A stretch of 64,000 nucleotides of DNA from Pseudomonas saliphila (GTDB taxonomy: Bacteria; Pseudomonadota; Gammaproteobacteria; Pseudomonadales; Pseudomonadaceae). How positions within the stretch are numbered: the stretch's first letter is position 1; every line of letters starts with the position of its first letter. Positions 8,134 through 19,431 of this stretch are shown here, one piece after another. The notes under the pieces are model-generated. The model was not told where the DNA came from. It did no database searches and saw only the letters and a list, made by a program, of their open reading frames with translations. Both the position numbers and the translations under genes were made by a program. Location: positions 25,085 through 89,084 of the forward strand of contig NZ_VTVA01000015.1 in NCBI RefSeq assembly GCF_008638345.1. Direction: 5' to 3'.

Positions 8134-11100
8134 CAGTAGCCCGGTTGGTTCTTAATGATCTCGAATATCGCTTGGGTCGCTACCCGGTCACGGCCCATTA
8201 GGGGGTACAAAGCATTAAGAACCTGCGCCTCCCGTGCGGTGTCCCCTCGCCAGGATGCAGGCGCAGAGCCACGCATCGCCAGATCAAGATCCAGGGCCAG
8301 CCTCACCTTCTCACCCTCGTCTTGCGGGCACTGAAAAGTGCTCGTAGCAATGCTATCGAGGTTATTGAACAACACGACGGCCTCACGATGACCGTTAAGT
8401 GCCGCAGGCGACCCACCTGTGCCTTTCTGCGCCATCTGTCGAACCAGCGCCTCAGCCTTACGCAGGAACTCCTCATAAGCAGCAGCATCATTACGGCTCT
8501 GCTTGATCAGATCCTCCAGCAAGAGCGACATCCCCTCGTAGAACCTTGGGTCAGTCAACTGTTCGCGGATGATGGTCTTGCGCACGTTATTGATAATGCC
8601 TTCGGCAATTGCATCCTTGGAGAGCTTGCCCTTGGCGTTGAGTTTCTTGGCGATGGCATCGTGAACGCCCGTCTGGATGATCAGCTCAACTAGCGAGAAG
8701 TTATCGACTGTACTCAAAGGGTCAGCGGGGTCCGCCTGAATATAAGTATTGAGCAGGTGCCGCATGTCCGCCTCGAACGGCTTAATGTCCAGCTCTTCAC
8801 CCGCGTGTTTTTTGATTGCCTCACGCAAGTCGGCATAAAACTGCACTTCAGTTTGCAGCCTGCCCGCTTCAGCCACCGAGTAACCCGCCTCGGTCAGATG
8901 CTGCGCCAAATCAGCAAACGCACGCACGAATGAAGCCACGGCTTTGTAGAAGGAAATCCGCAGCGCTTCAGTCTCGTCCAGGCCATTGGCATCAGCAGCC
9001 AGGCCACAGAAGTAATGGATAAACTGCTCAACTTCGCGCGGCGGTGCCACTGGCGCACAGAGATAACTCAGTGCCTCACGGGCTGCATCCAGTTGCTTCT
9101 TGCCCTCAACCAGCCAGTTCTTCAGCTCCACGTTATTGCTGCCACCGCCGCCTGTGTCGATATCCAACTCGTCAGAGGTGTACACCGAAATAGCATCCTG
9201 TACGTCGCCGAATAGCTCTTTGAAGTCGACGATATAACCGAAGTCTTTGTCATCACCATCAAGTCGGTTGGTGCGGCAAATGGCCTGGAACAGGTTGTGA
9301 TCACGCAGCTCGTTATCTAGGTAGATGTACGAGCAACTGGGCGCGTCGAAACCTGTTAGCAGCTTGCTCACCACAATGAGCAGCTTCAGGTTGGCAGGTT
9401 CCTCGATAAAGCGACGCTTGATCTCTTCCTCGTAAGCCGTAGTGGTCTGGCCTTGCTTCAGCACGTACTGCGTGTAGGTATCGAATTTGTAGCGCTCGTC
9501 ACTCTGCGCCGGCTCACGGGAGATGGCGTTATGGTTCGGCTCATACGAAGTCACGATGCCGCAGTAAGGGCCGAACGAGGTGGTTTGAAACGAACGGAAG
9601 TAATGGCAGGCATCGTAGATGCTCGCCGCCACCAGAATGGCCGTACCTCGGTCATTGTTCAGCCGTGGTTTCAGACTGAAGTCCTCGATGATGCTGGCGA
9701 TGATGCGCTGCTTGCGCTCGCCAGCACTCATCAATGATTCCATCGTGGCCCAGCGCTTACGCAGGATCGACTTCTGGTAGTTGTTCAACCCCTTGGTTTT
9801 CTGCTCAAACCAAGCGTCGATAGCCCTTTGCGACGTCAAACGCTGTGGCACATCACGCGCCTCATACTTCAGGTCCAGTACCACCTTGTCCGCCACAGCC
9901 TCATGGAATTTATAGGTGTGGATATAGGTGCCGAATACATCGCGCGTGGTCTGTTTGTCTTTGCGCAGCAAGGGTGTACCGGTAAAGCCGATGAACAGAG
10001 CATTAGCCAGCCACTGCTTCATTTGCCGGTTCATGTCACCACCCTGGGTACGGTGGCATTCATCAACGAACACGTAAAAGCTCCCGCGCATGGGTGGCGG
10101 CGGCACGCTCAGATCAGGCTCAAATTTATGCAGCAACGCGCACAGCAAACGCGGCGTAGTAGCGGATAGCTTCTGCACGAGGTCAGCGCGAGACGTGATA
10201 CGCGGCGAAGGTGAGTCATTGCCGATGACTCCAGCATTGCGCATCACCCCGGAGATTTGTTTATCCAGCTCATCGCGATCCGTGATCACCAGAATACGTG
10301 CATCCGGGTCATGCTCCAGCAACCACTTGGCGATCAACACCATCAGGATGCTCTTGCCGCTGCCCTGTGTGTGCCAGATCACCCCACCCTCTTTACGCCG
10401 TAAACGCTCTTGAGCGGCCTTCACGGCGGCGAATTGATGAGGACGTGGCACCTTCTTGATGCCCGCATCGAAGATGATGAAATTACGGATCAGGTCAAGC
10501 AGACGCGACTTCTCGAACATCTGCGCCAGCGGATCATCCAGCAAGTAACCAAATAGCGCTGTCTCCGGGCCCACTAGCGCTTGATAGTCAGCAGGCATCT
10601 CGCGTTGCGTATTTAACTCATCCGGCTTAGTTTTTAACGCAGCAGCTTTCCACTCTACAAAGAACTCGGAACGAGTGGTGGCAGTGCCATAGCGCAAACC
10701 CTGTGAGTCGCTGCCAGCAAAAACAAGCTGCACCGTACTGAAGAACCCCAGGTTGAAGATTTCCTCCTGGTTGGTGATCAGCTGGTTGATGCCATCGGCC
10801 ACCTCCACCGAACTGCGCTTCAGTTCAATCACGCCAACGGCGATACCGTTCAGGTAAATCACCAAGTCAGGGCGCCGCTCATGGCCCCCGCGCAAAGTTA
10901 CTTCTTCAGCGATGGCGAAGTTATTAGCGTGAGGGTTTTCCCAATCGACCAGATGCACCGTCTCGTGAGCCTGGCCAACGGCTACCTGAACCGGCACGCC
11001 GTAACGCAGCAGCTGATAGGTCCGCAGGTTGGCCTGATACAGCGTGATACCCGTGGCATCCGCTGCAGCCGTCAACCGTTGTAGCGCTGCCGATATGTGC

Positions 11101-11285
11101 GCATCGGAGTAGCCGCGCTGTTTCAGGCTGGCCTGCAGCAGCTCCGCTTCAATGTTGCGGTTTTGCCCACGCTTGCTCCACTCGCCCAAGTAGTCGTAGC
11201 CTAGGCAATCGGGCCGTGTGTTGTCCGTAAACAGGCCCACAACGCGGTTCTGCGTGCGGCGTTCGGAGCGAGGTTGTTGAGTCAT
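8133..11285 (-). CDS. hsdR: type I restriction enzyme R subunit (HsdR)
   Basis: A 1050-residue motor-nuclease subunit that translocates and cuts unmethylated DNA once joined to HsdM and HsdS. The PD-(D/E)xK nuclease site is at about 139-158 ([10 protein letters not shown], then VIELKRS). Walker A (HTQGSGKS) is at 305-312, followed by the DEAD-like VDECHR and motif III GFTGTP. ATG 11285 ([10 protein letters not shown]) shares one base with the stop codon of the upstream DUF262 gene; the longer frame to 11387 overlaps that gene deeply and lacks family similarity. The long C-terminal helical region is present and no interruption is seen, so it should be active. Confidence 0.95.
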   Translation of the reverse strand: MTQQPRSERRTQNRVVGLFTDNTRPDCLGYDYLGEWSKRGQNRNIEAELLQASLKQRGYSDAHISAALQRLTAAADATGITLYQANLRTYQLLRYGVPVQVAVGQAHETVHLVDWENPHANNFAIAEEVTLRGGHERRPDLVIYLNGIAVGVIELKRSSVEVADGINQLITNQEEIFNLGFFSTVQLVFAGSDSQGLRYGTATTRSEFFVEWKAAALKTKPDELNTQREMPADYQALVGPETALFGYLLDDPLAQMFEKSRLLDLIRNFIIFDAGIKKVPRPHQFAAVKAAQERLRRKEGGVIWHTQGSGKSILMVLIAKWLLEHDPDARILVITDRDELDKQISGVMRNAGVIGNDSPSPRITSRADLVQKLSATTPRLLCALLHKFEPDLSVPPPPMRGSFYVFVDECHRTQGGDMNRQMKQWLANALFIGFTGTPLLRKDKQTTRDVFGTYIHTYKFHEAVADKVVLDLKYEARDVPQRLTSQRAIDAWFEQKTKGLNNYQKSILRKRWATMESLMSAGERKQRIIASIIEDFSLKPRLNNDRGTAILVAASIYDACHYFRSFQTTSFGPYCGIVTSYEPNHNAISREPAQSDERYKFDTYTQYVLKQGQTTTAYEEEIKRRFIEEPANLKLLIVVSKLLTGFDAPSCSYIYLDNELRDHNLFQAICRTNRLDGDDKDFGYIVDFKELFGDVQDAISVYTSDELDIDTGGGGSNNVELKNWLVEGKKQLDAAREALSYLCAPVAPPREVEQFIHYFCGLAADANGLDETEALRISFYKAVASFVRAFADLAQHLTEAGYSVAEAGRLQTEVQFYADLREAIKKHAGEELDIKPFEADMRHLLNTYIQADPADPLSTVDNFSLVELIIQTGVHDAIAKKLNAKGKLSKDAIAEGIINNVRKTIIREQLTDPRFYEGMSLLLEDLIKQSRNDAAAYEEFLRKAEALVRQMAQKGTGGSPAALNGHREAVVLFNNLDSIATSTFQCPQDEGEKVRLALDLDLAMRGSAPASWRGDTAREAQVLNALYPLMGRDRVATQAIFEIIKNQPGY

Positions 11286-13273
11286 CAGGTGCATCCTGCA
11301 GGGTTTACTCGGTCTCTGCTGGCGAGGCTCTTCAGCAGCACGTCCATCATTTGCTGGTAATGCGCGCTTATAGCATGGGCATCCCAAGGCTCAGTTTTTA
11401 TCATCAGGTGCTGCTTAACGCTATCGAGGGTGTTCTTCTGATAGAACTCCCTTTTTTGCCCAGGCGTGAAGTTGCTCAGACGAGAGTTTTTCTCGTGACT
11501 TATCAGGCAAAGGTTACCGAACGAATTCAGATATTCCGGAGCAAGTTGATCAATTCCTTGCAGTGGATGCTGCGGGTAGTAATGCTCCACCGAACTGCGG
11601 AAAGTGAATTCATAGGATTTCACTGGTTCGCTCGCACCATGGTCAAGCCACAACAGGTAATCCAGAAAGTTGAACACCAGGTTGTTTTCGATATTGCCGA
11701 AGCTCAAGCGCGGCCTCAGCGTCTCGGCCGTTAATCCTTCGCGACGGGTCTGACAGACGCCCTTGTTCCCGTAGATCATCGCGAAGTATTCCAAGCCCGC
11801 CACGGGAGCAAGAAAGCGGTCAAAGACAAATGCCTTCGCGACTGACTCCATGTACCGCAGGTAGGCCTGAGCCTCAACCTGCTCGGCGTGAAACAGGTAA
11901 TACAACGCCGCATTCAGCCAGTGCTTGTAAACCAGCGTTGGCGTGGACACATGAAACGCCGACAGCAGCATCAAGATGCGACGGTTAATGCCTTCGCTGC
12001 CGTCCTCTTCGCCGAAGGTATTTACATAGCTGCCGCGCCCCGCGCCACCAGCTTTGCCGCCGTCGTTCCACTTAAAGCGCTTAAGGCTCCAACCATCCGC
12101 GCCTTTGATGAACTCACGCTTGATTACGTAATGGTCAAACAGGTACTTGCAGCGCAGCAGGCTGAAGGTAAAACGCTTCACTGCCGCAACCGGGTCTGAC
12201 TGCTTCAGGACATGGGTCTCAAAGGTATCCAGCAGTCGCTTGTCATCCAGAGGGATGTCCGCTTGCGTATCAGCCCTGAGCACATGCAGCAAAAAGTTGG
12301 GGAAGTTAATAACCGTATTAAACCGCTCAGGCGCTTCTTCACCGTTGTCGGTTTTTTCCGCACTAACCGGCGGCCTGGCAATGATGTCCGTGAGGGACAA
12401 CTTAGCCCCCTCCTTGTAGGCCACCTCTGGCGAACGGTGCAGCGCAGCAGTTAGCTCATCAAAGTTCGCGGGCTCAAACCGGCCCCAATCCTGTTCACCA
12501 AAAATGCTGCTGCGCTGGCCGGGCGTAAAGCCCATCTGCACATAGCGCTCCATATTCGCGCAGGCTTCCCATACGGTGTGCAGGCAGTTCTGGCTTTGCT
12601 GGCAGCCCTGCAGCTTCTCCATCATCCGCGCCTTGAGCACCTCGTGCTTTTCTAGCTGCTCACCGCGGTTGTTCATGATTTCAAAGTAATGGTTCAGGTC
12701 CGTATCCGCCGGCACCTTCACCCGCATGATCTGCACATAGTTGAAGAGGTAGTCGGCAAACTGCTGCGCTGAAACGCCGTTCTCTTTGAGCTTCTGCGGC
12801 AAGACCTTCTGGATCAGCCGATAGCCATTGAGGATGCCGGTATTGATCTGCTTTTCAGCCAGCACCTCGGCAGGGTCATCCTTGAAGCGACCCTCGAATA
12901 TGGCCGCAAAGGTTGCCCGCGAATGCTCACGGCTATCGAAGTGGATACTCAGGTTTGAATACCAGTCGAGGTCGGCGGCCTTTGTGTTCTTCAGATAGGA
13001 CGTCAGCAACGACAGTGTTGTCAGCCGCTGCTGACCATCGATGGTCTCGAAGACCGGTGTTTTGCTGTCCGGTCGCTCATACACCACCAGGCTGCCAATG
13101 TAGTAATTGCGTGCAGGCTTATCTTGCTTAGGCAGGTAGTCGATCACGTCCTGAATCAGCTGGGTAATCTCACCCTCTTCCCAGGCGTAATTGCGCTGAT
13201 ACATCGGAATAACATACTCATCGTTACCATCGAGTAGCGCCTTGATAGAAAACTGCTTGGGCCGGTCACTCAT
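11285..13273 (-). CDS. DUF262 (GmrSD/RloF-like) protein with HNH-like C-terminus, embedded in the RM operon
   Basis: A 662-residue protein. The N-terminal DUF262 domain shows [10 protein letters not shown] (23-32) and [10 protein letters not shown] (79-88), the ParB/Srx-like nucleotide-using core of GmrS and DndB-type proteins. Near residue 570 the EHYYPQHP element followed by [16 protein letters not shown] resembles the DUF1524 HNH nuclease of GmrD, so both activities may sit in one chain as in fused type IV enzymes. It overlaps the preceding DUF262 gene by 8 bp and is coupled to hsdR by TGATG. DUF262 genes inside type I loci (called rlo in Campylobacter) are known. The job is probably restriction or abortive defence, unproven. 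Confidence 0.85.
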   Translation of the reverse strand: MSDRPKQFSIKALLDGNDEYVIPMYQRNYAWEEGEITQLIQDVIDYLPKQDKPARNYYIGSLVVYERPDSKTPVFETIDGQQRLTTLSLLTSYLKNTKAADLDWYSNLSIHFDSREHSRATFAAIFEGRFKDDPAEVLAEKQINTGILNGYRLIQKVLPQKLKENGVSAQQFADYLFNYVQIMRVKVPADTDLNHYFEIMNNRGEQLEKHEVLKARMMEKLQGCQQSQNCLHTVWEACANMERYVQMGFTPGQRSSIFGEQDWGRFEPANFDELTAALHRSPEVAYKEGAKLSLTDIIARPPVSAEKTDNGEEAPERFNTVINFPNFLLHVLRADTQADIPLDDKRLLDTFETHVLKQSDPVAAVKRFTFSLLRCKYLFDHYVIKREFIKGADGWSLKRFKWNDGGKAGGAGRGSYVNTFGEEDGSEGINRRILMLLSAFHVSTPTLVYKHWLNAALYYLFHAEQVEAQAYLRYMESVAKAFVFDRFLAPVAGLEYFAMIYGNKGVCQTRREGLTAETLRPRLSFGNIENNLVFNFLDYLLWLDHGASEPVKSYEFTFRSSVEHYYPQHPLQGIDQLAPEYLNSFGNLCLISHEKNSRLSNFTPGQKREFYQKNTLDSVKQHLMIKTEPWDAHAISAHYQQMMDVLLKSLASRDRVNPAGCT

Positions 13274-14675
13274 AATATTTCATCGCCTTAAACAGCGCCT
13301 CGATTGCCCCAGTCTTGGTCGAACTGCTGCCAGTGAGTGATTTAAGCGGGTGATTGATAAAATCAGCCGGGCGCGTGGCATCTTTGATCAGCCTGAAAAA
13401 ATTCTTCTTAAGCACGTGGTTATCCATGCTGGCCAGCTGCACCACCTGCATCTGCAGGCGCAGGCTGTAGGCCCAGATGAAAATCTTCTCGATGGCCCGC
13501 GACAGCTCCGCGTGGCCGAACTTGTCGATGTAATAGATCAACAGGCAATCGAACATCGCCCGCACATAGCAATCGCCGGTACGGGTTCTCGCCGGGTAAG
13601 AGTTAATGGTTTTCATAATTTCTTTCGCGAAACCATCCAAACCCTCAGCACCGACTAGCTCGTGGCCGTTCCAGGACTCAGCACTGATCCGCGCCACCTT
13701 GCTCTGGTAATGGCTAATCAGCTCAAAGAAGCGCCGACCATTGATAATGATCTGGTCCAGGTGGAAGGGAAAACCCATCTCCAGCGAGTCGATCTGGCGC
13801 TCGTATTGCCCGTTGTAGTGGTCGACAAAATGGTGGGCAATGCGCAGCTGTTCCACATAGGGATAGCTGGCCACCGTATCGATATTCACGCCCTTGAATA
13901 AGCCGCTGTCGTCCTTGCTGAAGTAACGTGCCGACGCCCCTTTCGACCAATTACGGATGCGATACAGGTACTGCGAGAACAGCGTCGCCAGCTCCTTGGT
14001 ATTACTGCTTTCCCAGCGAGCCACCGTGGCTGCCTTCAATGGCTCGTCACTGGAGCTGAACTCACGCAGGTGGTAGGCCTTGAGCAGGTCATGCGGCTCC
14101 AGATCGCGGCCCCGCGCATTCTGCGAGTCGAAGAACTGGAAGGCCTCGGACACATCCGTCAGCGCTACCGCCACGACCTGGCACTTGTTCAGGAAGAAGT
14201 CGATATGCGCCTCGGTAAAGTCCGCACGGGAAACAATGCGGGCCACCTCAAAATAATTGCTGTGGATGTTTTTCTGCGAGATTTCGCTGCTAAAGCTGGG
14301 GTTGACCATTACCTGCTCAAGCTTGAGCAATCGCTCCTGCAGGTCTTTGCGTTCGAGCTTCTTTTCCTTGCTCCGCTGAATCAGTGCTCGGGCCGCCAGC
14401 AGCAGGCTGGTGGTGCGCTGCTGGCCATCGACGATGTTGTTTTTCTCGCCCTCCCGGTGAAACACGATGGTGCCTAGGCGGTAAGCGGACTTGTCCTTGT
14501 GGATGGCGATATCGGAGAACAACTGGTTGATGTGCTTGCCGGTCCATTTGTATGGGCGTTGGTACTGGGGGATTTCGAGCACCGGGTCCATGAGCAATTC
14601 ATACACGCTAATGATCGTGCTGGAGAGTTCAGTGGCCTGCTGCGCTTGTTTTGCATCCCTGCCCAAGTCGGTCAT
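13266..14675 (-). CDS. second DUF262 protein, lacking an evident HNH domain
   Basis: A 469-residue DUF262 protein. It carries [10 protein letters not shown] (35-44) and [10 protein letters not shown] (83-92), the same active-site signature as its neighbour, but I see no H-x-x-P...N HNH-like motif in its C-terminal half. It overlaps hsdS by 4 bp (ATGA) and the larger DUF262 gene by 8 bp. The two proteins have little obvious identity outside the motifs, so this is a family pair rather than a recent duplication. It may partner the nuclease-bearing DUF262 protein as GmrS does GmrD; that is inference. Confidence 0.82.
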   Translation of the reverse strand: MTDLGRDAKQAQQATELSSTIISVYELLMDPVLEIPQYQRPYKWTGKHINQLFSDIAIHKDKSAYRLGTIVFHREGEKNNIVDGQQRTTSLLLAARALIQRSKEKKLERKDLQERLLKLEQVMVNPSFSSEISQKNIHSNYFEVARIVSRADFTEAHIDFFLNKCQVVAVALTDVSEAFQFFDSQNARGRDLEPHDLLKAYHLREFSSSDEPLKAATVARWESSNTKELATLFSQYLYRIRNWSKGASARYFSKDDSGLFKGVNIDTVASYPYVEQLRIAHHFVDHYNGQYERQIDSLEMGFPFHLDQIIINGRRFFELISHYQSKVARISAESWNGHELVGAEGLDGFAKEIMKTINSYPARTRTGDCYVRAMFDCLLIYYIDKFGHAELSRAIEKIFIWAYSLRLQMQVVQLASMDNHVLKKNFFRLIKDATRPADFINHPLKSLTGSSSTKTGAIEALFKAMKYYE

Positions 14676-15949
14676 ACCAAGCGCGTCCTTCCGGTGAGCA
14701 GCTCTCGCATCATGCCTTGCTTAAGGGCACGGGTTTTGGTCAAGCGTTGTTCCAATGCGGCCAGTTCGGCGTCCATATCGGACAGCACTGTGGCGATGGC
14801 AGTTTGCTCTTCGATACGTGGAATTCGTATCGGTGCCTCCAGAAGCGCAGTGTTCTCGAAGTTAACCTGACTTTCTGCCATACCAGTTGTTCGCTGGTCC
14901 AAGTATGTCTGAGCGTCACGGGCGGAGATCGCAGTAGCCAACATCAATGGTACGACTTTATCTGGAAGGGGGCGAAGAGCGATCATCTTGCCGGAAGGGA
15001 TGATTCGCGGTGGCACGTAATTCACCCAAGCGGCCACGCCCACCCTGTGGCGAGGTCCAGCTTTTGTGACGATAACATCCCCCTGTCTTAGTTCGATTTG
15101 AGGCTTGTTCCAAAACACTCTCGGCAGAGTCTTGTGCTTCGTCCAATCCCAGCCGTTCTCTTTGGTTGCAGCAGTAGTTTTCAAAACCCCCCACTCGGAA
15201 TCGTCCTGAATATTTCGCTCCTCACAAGTGGGGCTTGGGCCGCAGAAAGAACCAAATATAACGTCTTGAACCTGCACTATTTCCCACTCACCCTGGAAGC
15301 CGGGGAGGCGGGTTTGGCCGGTGAGGAGTTGTTGCATGGCAGCCTGTTTGAGGTCGCGCTTCTTGGCGATAAGCCGCTCAAGCGCATCCAGCAGAGCATC
15401 CACATCACTCAACGCTGTCGCGATGGCACGCTGCTCGTAGATGGGCGGTACTGGGGCAACAACAAGACTCAGATTCGACTGACCTATATTGGCGCGAATC
15501 GCACCTTGCCCCATCGGGATAATCTGCGAGCGAATACACGGCGCACGAAGTGCATAGCCTGAGTAAACAGGGTCAAGATTTCCATCAGTCGGTCGGCCAC
15601 GAATTACAAAACCACCAAAGACAACTCGCTCAGAGCCGAGATAGGTGGAGGCCAAGCCAACTTCCTCTTGCGTCTCAGAGGTTCGATTGAAGAGCACGTC
15701 ACCAAGCTTGACTGCATAGGATATGGAAACAGATTCTGGCAGCGTCACCTGTCCCTGGATTTCAGGCCCGTGAATGTGCGAATACGTTATGGGTTCAAGC
15801 ACATTGATAAAACGGACGCCTTGGCCGTAGGAGTCTTTATCTGCGTTCACTCCATTTCGGAAGGTGAAAAGCGCTCCAAACGGTCTCACCTCCCACTCCT
15901 CCGGAATAACCCCCACCTCCGTCTGTTTGTAGCCCTGCTTCACTGCCAT
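14672..15949 (-). CDS. hsdS: type I restriction-modification specificity subunit (HsdS)
   Basis: A 425-residue DNA-recognition subunit for both methylation and restriction. It has two target-recognition domains (about 1-160 and 216-380), each followed by a conserved helical spacer: YEQRAIATALSDVDALLDAL ending LLTGQTRLPGF, and IEEQTAIATVLSDMDAELAA ending LLTGRTRLV. The start MAVKQGYKQTEVGVIPEEWE is typical. It overlaps hsdM by 10 bp and the DUF262 gene by 4 bp. The recognised bipartite site cannot be read from sequence. Confidence 0.95.
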   Translation of the reverse strand: MAVKQGYKQTEVGVIPEEWEVRPFGALFTFRNGVNADKDSYGQGVRFINVLEPITYSHIHGPEIQGQVTLPESVSISYAVKLGDVLFNRTSETQEEVGLASTYLGSERVVFGGFVIRGRPTDGNLDPVYSGYALRAPCIRSQIIPMGQGAIRANIGQSNLSLVVAPVPPIYEQRAIATALSDVDALLDALERLIAKKRDLKQAAMQQLLTGQTRLPGFQGEWEIVQVQDVIFGSFCGPSPTCEERNIQDDSEWGVLKTTAATKENGWDWTKHKTLPRVFWNKPQIELRQGDVIVTKAGPRHRVGVAAWVNYVPPRIIPSGKMIALRPLPDKVVPLMLATAISARDAQTYLDQRTTGMAESQVNFENTALLEAPIRIPRIEEQTAIATVLSDMDAELAALEQRLTKTRALKQGMMRELLTGRTRLV

Positions 15950-18423
15950 ACCGCCCCCATCTTTTTCAGATGTTCGTCCACCCGACGGGCAAGGGACGCG
16001 ACTTCATCGACGAGCTGCGGCAATGGCGTGGCATAGCGCTCATTCAGCTCGCGAATACGCCCGGTCAGTGTTTGCGACACTCGATCCAGTTCGCCCTGCA
16101 CGGCAATGGCCAGGGTGGCCAGCCACTTATCGTCCACCACCAGGGTTTTGATTTCAGCTTCGTTGAGCTGCGGGTATTTAGCGTGGATCTTGTCGTCGAG
16201 GTCTTCCTCGGACTTTTTCAGTTTGGCCTTTAGACTGCTTTGCTGGTCGAGCAAGCCGGCGTATTCGGCCAGAACCTTGAGTTCGTCCTCATAGTTCGGA
16301 TCGTTATCAATCTCGCGTTGGCGGGCCTTGATGGCTTTGGCGGTAACCTTCTGTTTGTCGCCCTCGCCTTCGATCACCTCGCTCAGTGAGCCATCCTCAC
16401 CGCTGTGCTCTTCAAGCAGTTCGTTCAGGCTTTGTTCGATGCTGGCCAACTCAGTTTCCAGCCCTTCAATGGCGTTACGCTCAGCGCTGAAGTAGCGGGC
16501 AACCAGCAGCTCAACCGGGATGAGATCGGATTTGAAGCGTCGCTTCCCTTGGTTGTAGTCATGTTTTTCAGGCCAGCTCAACTTACCGTTCTTGTCCTTC
16601 TTCTGGCGGATTTCACGCACTGCAGCACCGTCCTTCCAGCCGTCTGCGCTGATCAGGTAGCAGTCGTCTTGCATGGTCTCGGCCCAATAGTCCATCAGGT
16701 GCTGGTAGATGTCGTAATGGTCGAGCAAGGGTGCTTTGGCAAAGGCACTGAGCAGTTCTTCCGAGAGCTTGAAGATCAACTCCTTGGGATGACTGCTGGC
16801 CGCCTCCGCAGCAAAACCTTTCAGCTGCGGCGTGCTGCTGGCAAGCCACTGGTTGAACAGCGTATCAACACCCGCCTTAAAGGCTGTGAACTGCGGGTGG
16901 CCGAAGATTGCTGGCTTCACGTCGCGGCTGACCAGCTCGAAATAACCGGAATGGCTGGCGGGTTTGAACAAGGCCGCACGCAATGCAGGCATCACCTGCC
17001 AATAGCTGTCGAAGGCATCGATGTCGCGCTCGGGAATGCCGCCGCGCAAGTGACCGTCGATGTCCTGAATATCCTCCGGTTCGGTGCTATCGATATAACG
17101 CGGCAGGTTGAGGTTGAAGTCGTTCTTCGGATCGCTAATCTCGTCAAAGGCCACCACACGCGCATAACGCGGCACGTCGGCCATACGGCTATAAGCATCG
17201 ATGATCTTGTGCACATCCTGATCACGCAGGCGGTTCTTCGGGCCATACTTAATGAAACCTTTGGCTGCATCGATCATAAAGATGCCTTTGCGCGCGCTGG
17301 CGTTTTCCTTGTCCAGCACCAGGATGCAGGCGGGAATACCTGTGCCATAAAACAGGTTCGCCGGCAAACCGATAATGGCTTTGAGGTAGCCTGAGCGCAC
17401 CAACTGCTTACGGATCACCGCCTCGGCATTACCACGAAACAGCACGCCGTGGGGCAGAATGCAGGCGCCTTTGCCAGTGCTTTTCAGTGAACGGATGATA
17501 TGCAGTAGAAAGGCATAATCACCCTGTTTGGCTGGTGGCTCACCCCAAGCAAAACGCTGGTAAGGATCATTGGCGGGCGTTAGGCCAACACTCCAGGTTT
17601 TAACCGAAAAAGGCGGATTGGCCACCACGTAGTCGTAGGTGCGTAGCTGCTCGCCATCCTTGAACTTGGGATTGGACAGCGTGTTGCCCTGCAGAATGTT
17701 GGCGGTCGGGAAGTCATGCAGGATCATATTCATGCGGGCGAGACCGGCGGTGGTCACGTCCATCTCCTGACCTTCCAGGGTTATGTGCTTACCGGCCTGG
17801 TCGGCGACTTTCAGTAACAGCGAACCAGAACCGCAGGTAGGGTCATAAACAGTAGTCGCAGCCACGGCATTGGCCGGACTGATGCCGATGACTTTAGCAA
17901 TAATGCGGCTGACTTCGGACGGTGTGTAGAACTGCCCTTTGCTCTTGCCGCTTTCGGTGGCGAAGTGGCGCATCAGGTATTCGTAGGCGTCACCGAGAAT
18001 ATCGTCGTTGTCGGCACGGTTCTTCGAAAAATCCAGCTCAGGCTTCTCAAAAATCGCCACTAGATTGCTGAGCTTTTCCACCATGTCCTTCCCGTCGCCG
18101 AGCTTGCTCGGGTCGTTGAAGTCGGGGAAGTCACTGCGGGCAAGCCGGGCGTTGGCATCAATCAGCGGCTGGATGATCTGCGTGTTGATCTTGTCGCCGA
18201 TATTGGGCTTGCCCTTGAGGGCGACCATATCCTTGAAACTGGCACCAAACGGGATGGTCACAGGCGGTGCAAAATCATCCGAGTTACCGTACTTGTCGGA
18301 GATGTACTTGATGAACAGCATGAACAGGACATAGTCCTTGTACTGGCTGGCATCCATCCCGCCACGCAGTTCGTTACAAGAGGCCCAGAGGGAGGAGTAA
18401 AGATCGGATTTCTTGATAGCCAC
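15940..18423 (-). CDS. hsdM: type I restriction-modification N6-adenine methyltransferase (HsdM)
   Basis: An 827-residue DNA adenine methyltransferase. The N-terminal helical domain (LWASCNELRGGMDASQYKDY) precedes the SAM motif DPTCGSGS (194-201) and catalytic NPPF (269-272). GTG 18423 is preferred over TTG 18429: AGGA sits 6-7 nt before it, and it gives the usual AIKKSDLYSSLWAS start. The protein is about 300 residues longer than the E. coli type; the extra C-terminal part is charged and coiled-coil-like (about 620-770). It is the first gene of the overlapping RM operon, so its promoter must lie in 18424-18760. Confidence 0.95.
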   Translation of the reverse strand: MAIKKSDLYSSLWASCNELRGGMDASQYKDYVLFMLFIKYISDKYGNSDDFAPPVTIPFGASFKDMVALKGKPNIGDKINTQIIQPLIDANARLARSDFPDFNDPSKLGDGKDMVEKLSNLVAIFEKPELDFSKNRADNDDILGDAYEYLMRHFATESGKSKGQFYTPSEVSRIIAKVIGISPANAVAATTVYDPTCGSGSLLLKVADQAGKHITLEGQEMDVTTAGLARMNMILHDFPTANILQGNTLSNPKFKDGEQLRTYDYVVANPPFSVKTWSVGLTPANDPYQRFAWGEPPAKQGDYAFLLHIIRSLKSTGKGACILPHGVLFRGNAEAVIRKQLVRSGYLKAIIGLPANLFYGTGIPACILVLDKENASARKGIFMIDAAKGFIKYGPKNRLRDQDVHKIIDAYSRMADVPRYARVVAFDEISDPKNDFNLNLPRYIDSTEPEDIQDIDGHLRGGIPERDIDAFDSYWQVMPALRAALFKPASHSGYFELVSRDVKPAIFGHPQFTAFKAGVDTLFNQWLASSTPQLKGFAAEAASSHPKELIFKLSEELLSAFAKAPLLDHYDIYQHLMDYWAETMQDDCYLISADGWKDGAAVREIRQKKDKNGKLSWPEKHDYNQGKRRFKSDLIPVELLVARYFSAERNAIEGLETELASIEQSLNELLEEHSGEDGSLSEVIEGEGDKQKVTAKAIKARQREIDNDPNYEDELKVLAEYAGLLDQQSSLKAKLKKSEEDLDDKIHAKYPQLNEAEIKTLVVDDKWLATLAIAVQGELDRVSQTLTGRIRELNERYATPLPQLVDEVASLARRVDEHLKKMGAVWQ

Positions 18424-19396
18424 GAACAATCCTTGCTGGTGTAAAAAATGATTACGCAGACACTGCGCTTGATCCTATCCCGTGCCTCGCTTTGGAACTG
18501 AGGTCCGCGGCGGCTGGGTACTAATGGCGAGCGGTACGTACCTGCGATTAGCGCTCGCACTTTATCCATTTCAGCTAGATTGGGCTATATGGTTTTTCAT
18601 CTCCCCCGTATACGGTTTAGCATCAGGCCGTACTGACCAGTGAATTAGGGCCTGTGGACGAGGAGGAAGTGGCGCTTGACTTTTGTAGCTCTGATTGCGA
18701 GCCGTAGAGAGTCTAATCAGTAAAAGCCAACGAGCCTGATTGGAGCACTTCATATTGGTTTAATGGGAGCTATGGCCAATAGGTGCTCCTCTAGAAAAAC
18801 GCTTTGGGCCGCTGAAGGTCCGTCCCAAATGTCAGCTCCCGGACCCAAAGCTGCCCTCATTGGTAAGCAATAATCAGCCATAACCGATCATTGAGTACTC
18901 TTCGCATTTAGTTGATTCACAGGGTCGCCAGTCATAGGCTGATATCCAGCTTCGTTCAACTAGATCTATAGGCGCAAATAACGTGGGTCTGATGTCAGGT
19001 TAGGTTCGGCGTCCGAAATTAATGCTAGCACGATCGGCAGCTCGGACGGGGATGACTGAGGACCTGAGGTGGAGCTTTGTTTATCAAATCCAGGGTCGTT
19101 TCAGAGAATTGAACAGTAATCGGTTTCTCATGAGTCTCTCGGGTTAGCCGTTGGAACAGGTGGTTGTAATTTGTCCCCAATGGCACCAGGGACTTCTTTA
19201 GCGCCTCAGACGACCGGGAAACTATTACCGATCTCAACAAGCAAGCCGATCCACTCCCTCATCGATGCAGAGGCCCTGTATCGGCAACTCTCGGCCAGTC
19301 CTCATTGATTAAGGGGATAACGTGTTTGGCCCAACCATTCTCGAGTACAGGCCTGATGGGGGAACAAGTGGGGGAATATCGAAGCGTATAAACAGC
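18424..19396. other. gene-free stretch between hsdM and tRNA-Ser
   Basis: About 970 bp without a convincing gene. The one longer frame (71 codons, minus strand, 19025-19240) has no Shine-Dalgarno sequence and no recognisable family. The hsdM promoter must be in the left part. Near the right end the octamer TGGGGGAA occurs twice, 12 bp apart (19357-19364 and 19369-19376), about 55 bp from the tRNA 3' end. This may be a leftover of an integrase/attachment region. No integrase gene is present. Confidence 0.5.
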
Positions 19397-19419
19397 AAAG
19401 CCCCGCAAGGCGGGGCTTT
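19397..19419 (-). terminator. terminator downstream of tRNA-Ser
   Basis: A perfect stem (AAAGCCCCGC / GCGGGGCTTT with a short loop) begins 13 bp past the tRNA 3' end. On the minus strand it finishes in TTT with further T-rich sequence. A normal position for a tRNA terminator. Confidence 0.7.
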
Positions 19420-19431
19420 GAGCAAGATATA

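Noticed and set aside
16405..17394. 329-codon frame opposite hsdM
   Set aside because: Shadow of HsdM; the methyltransferase motifs DPTCGSG and NPPF lie on the other strand.
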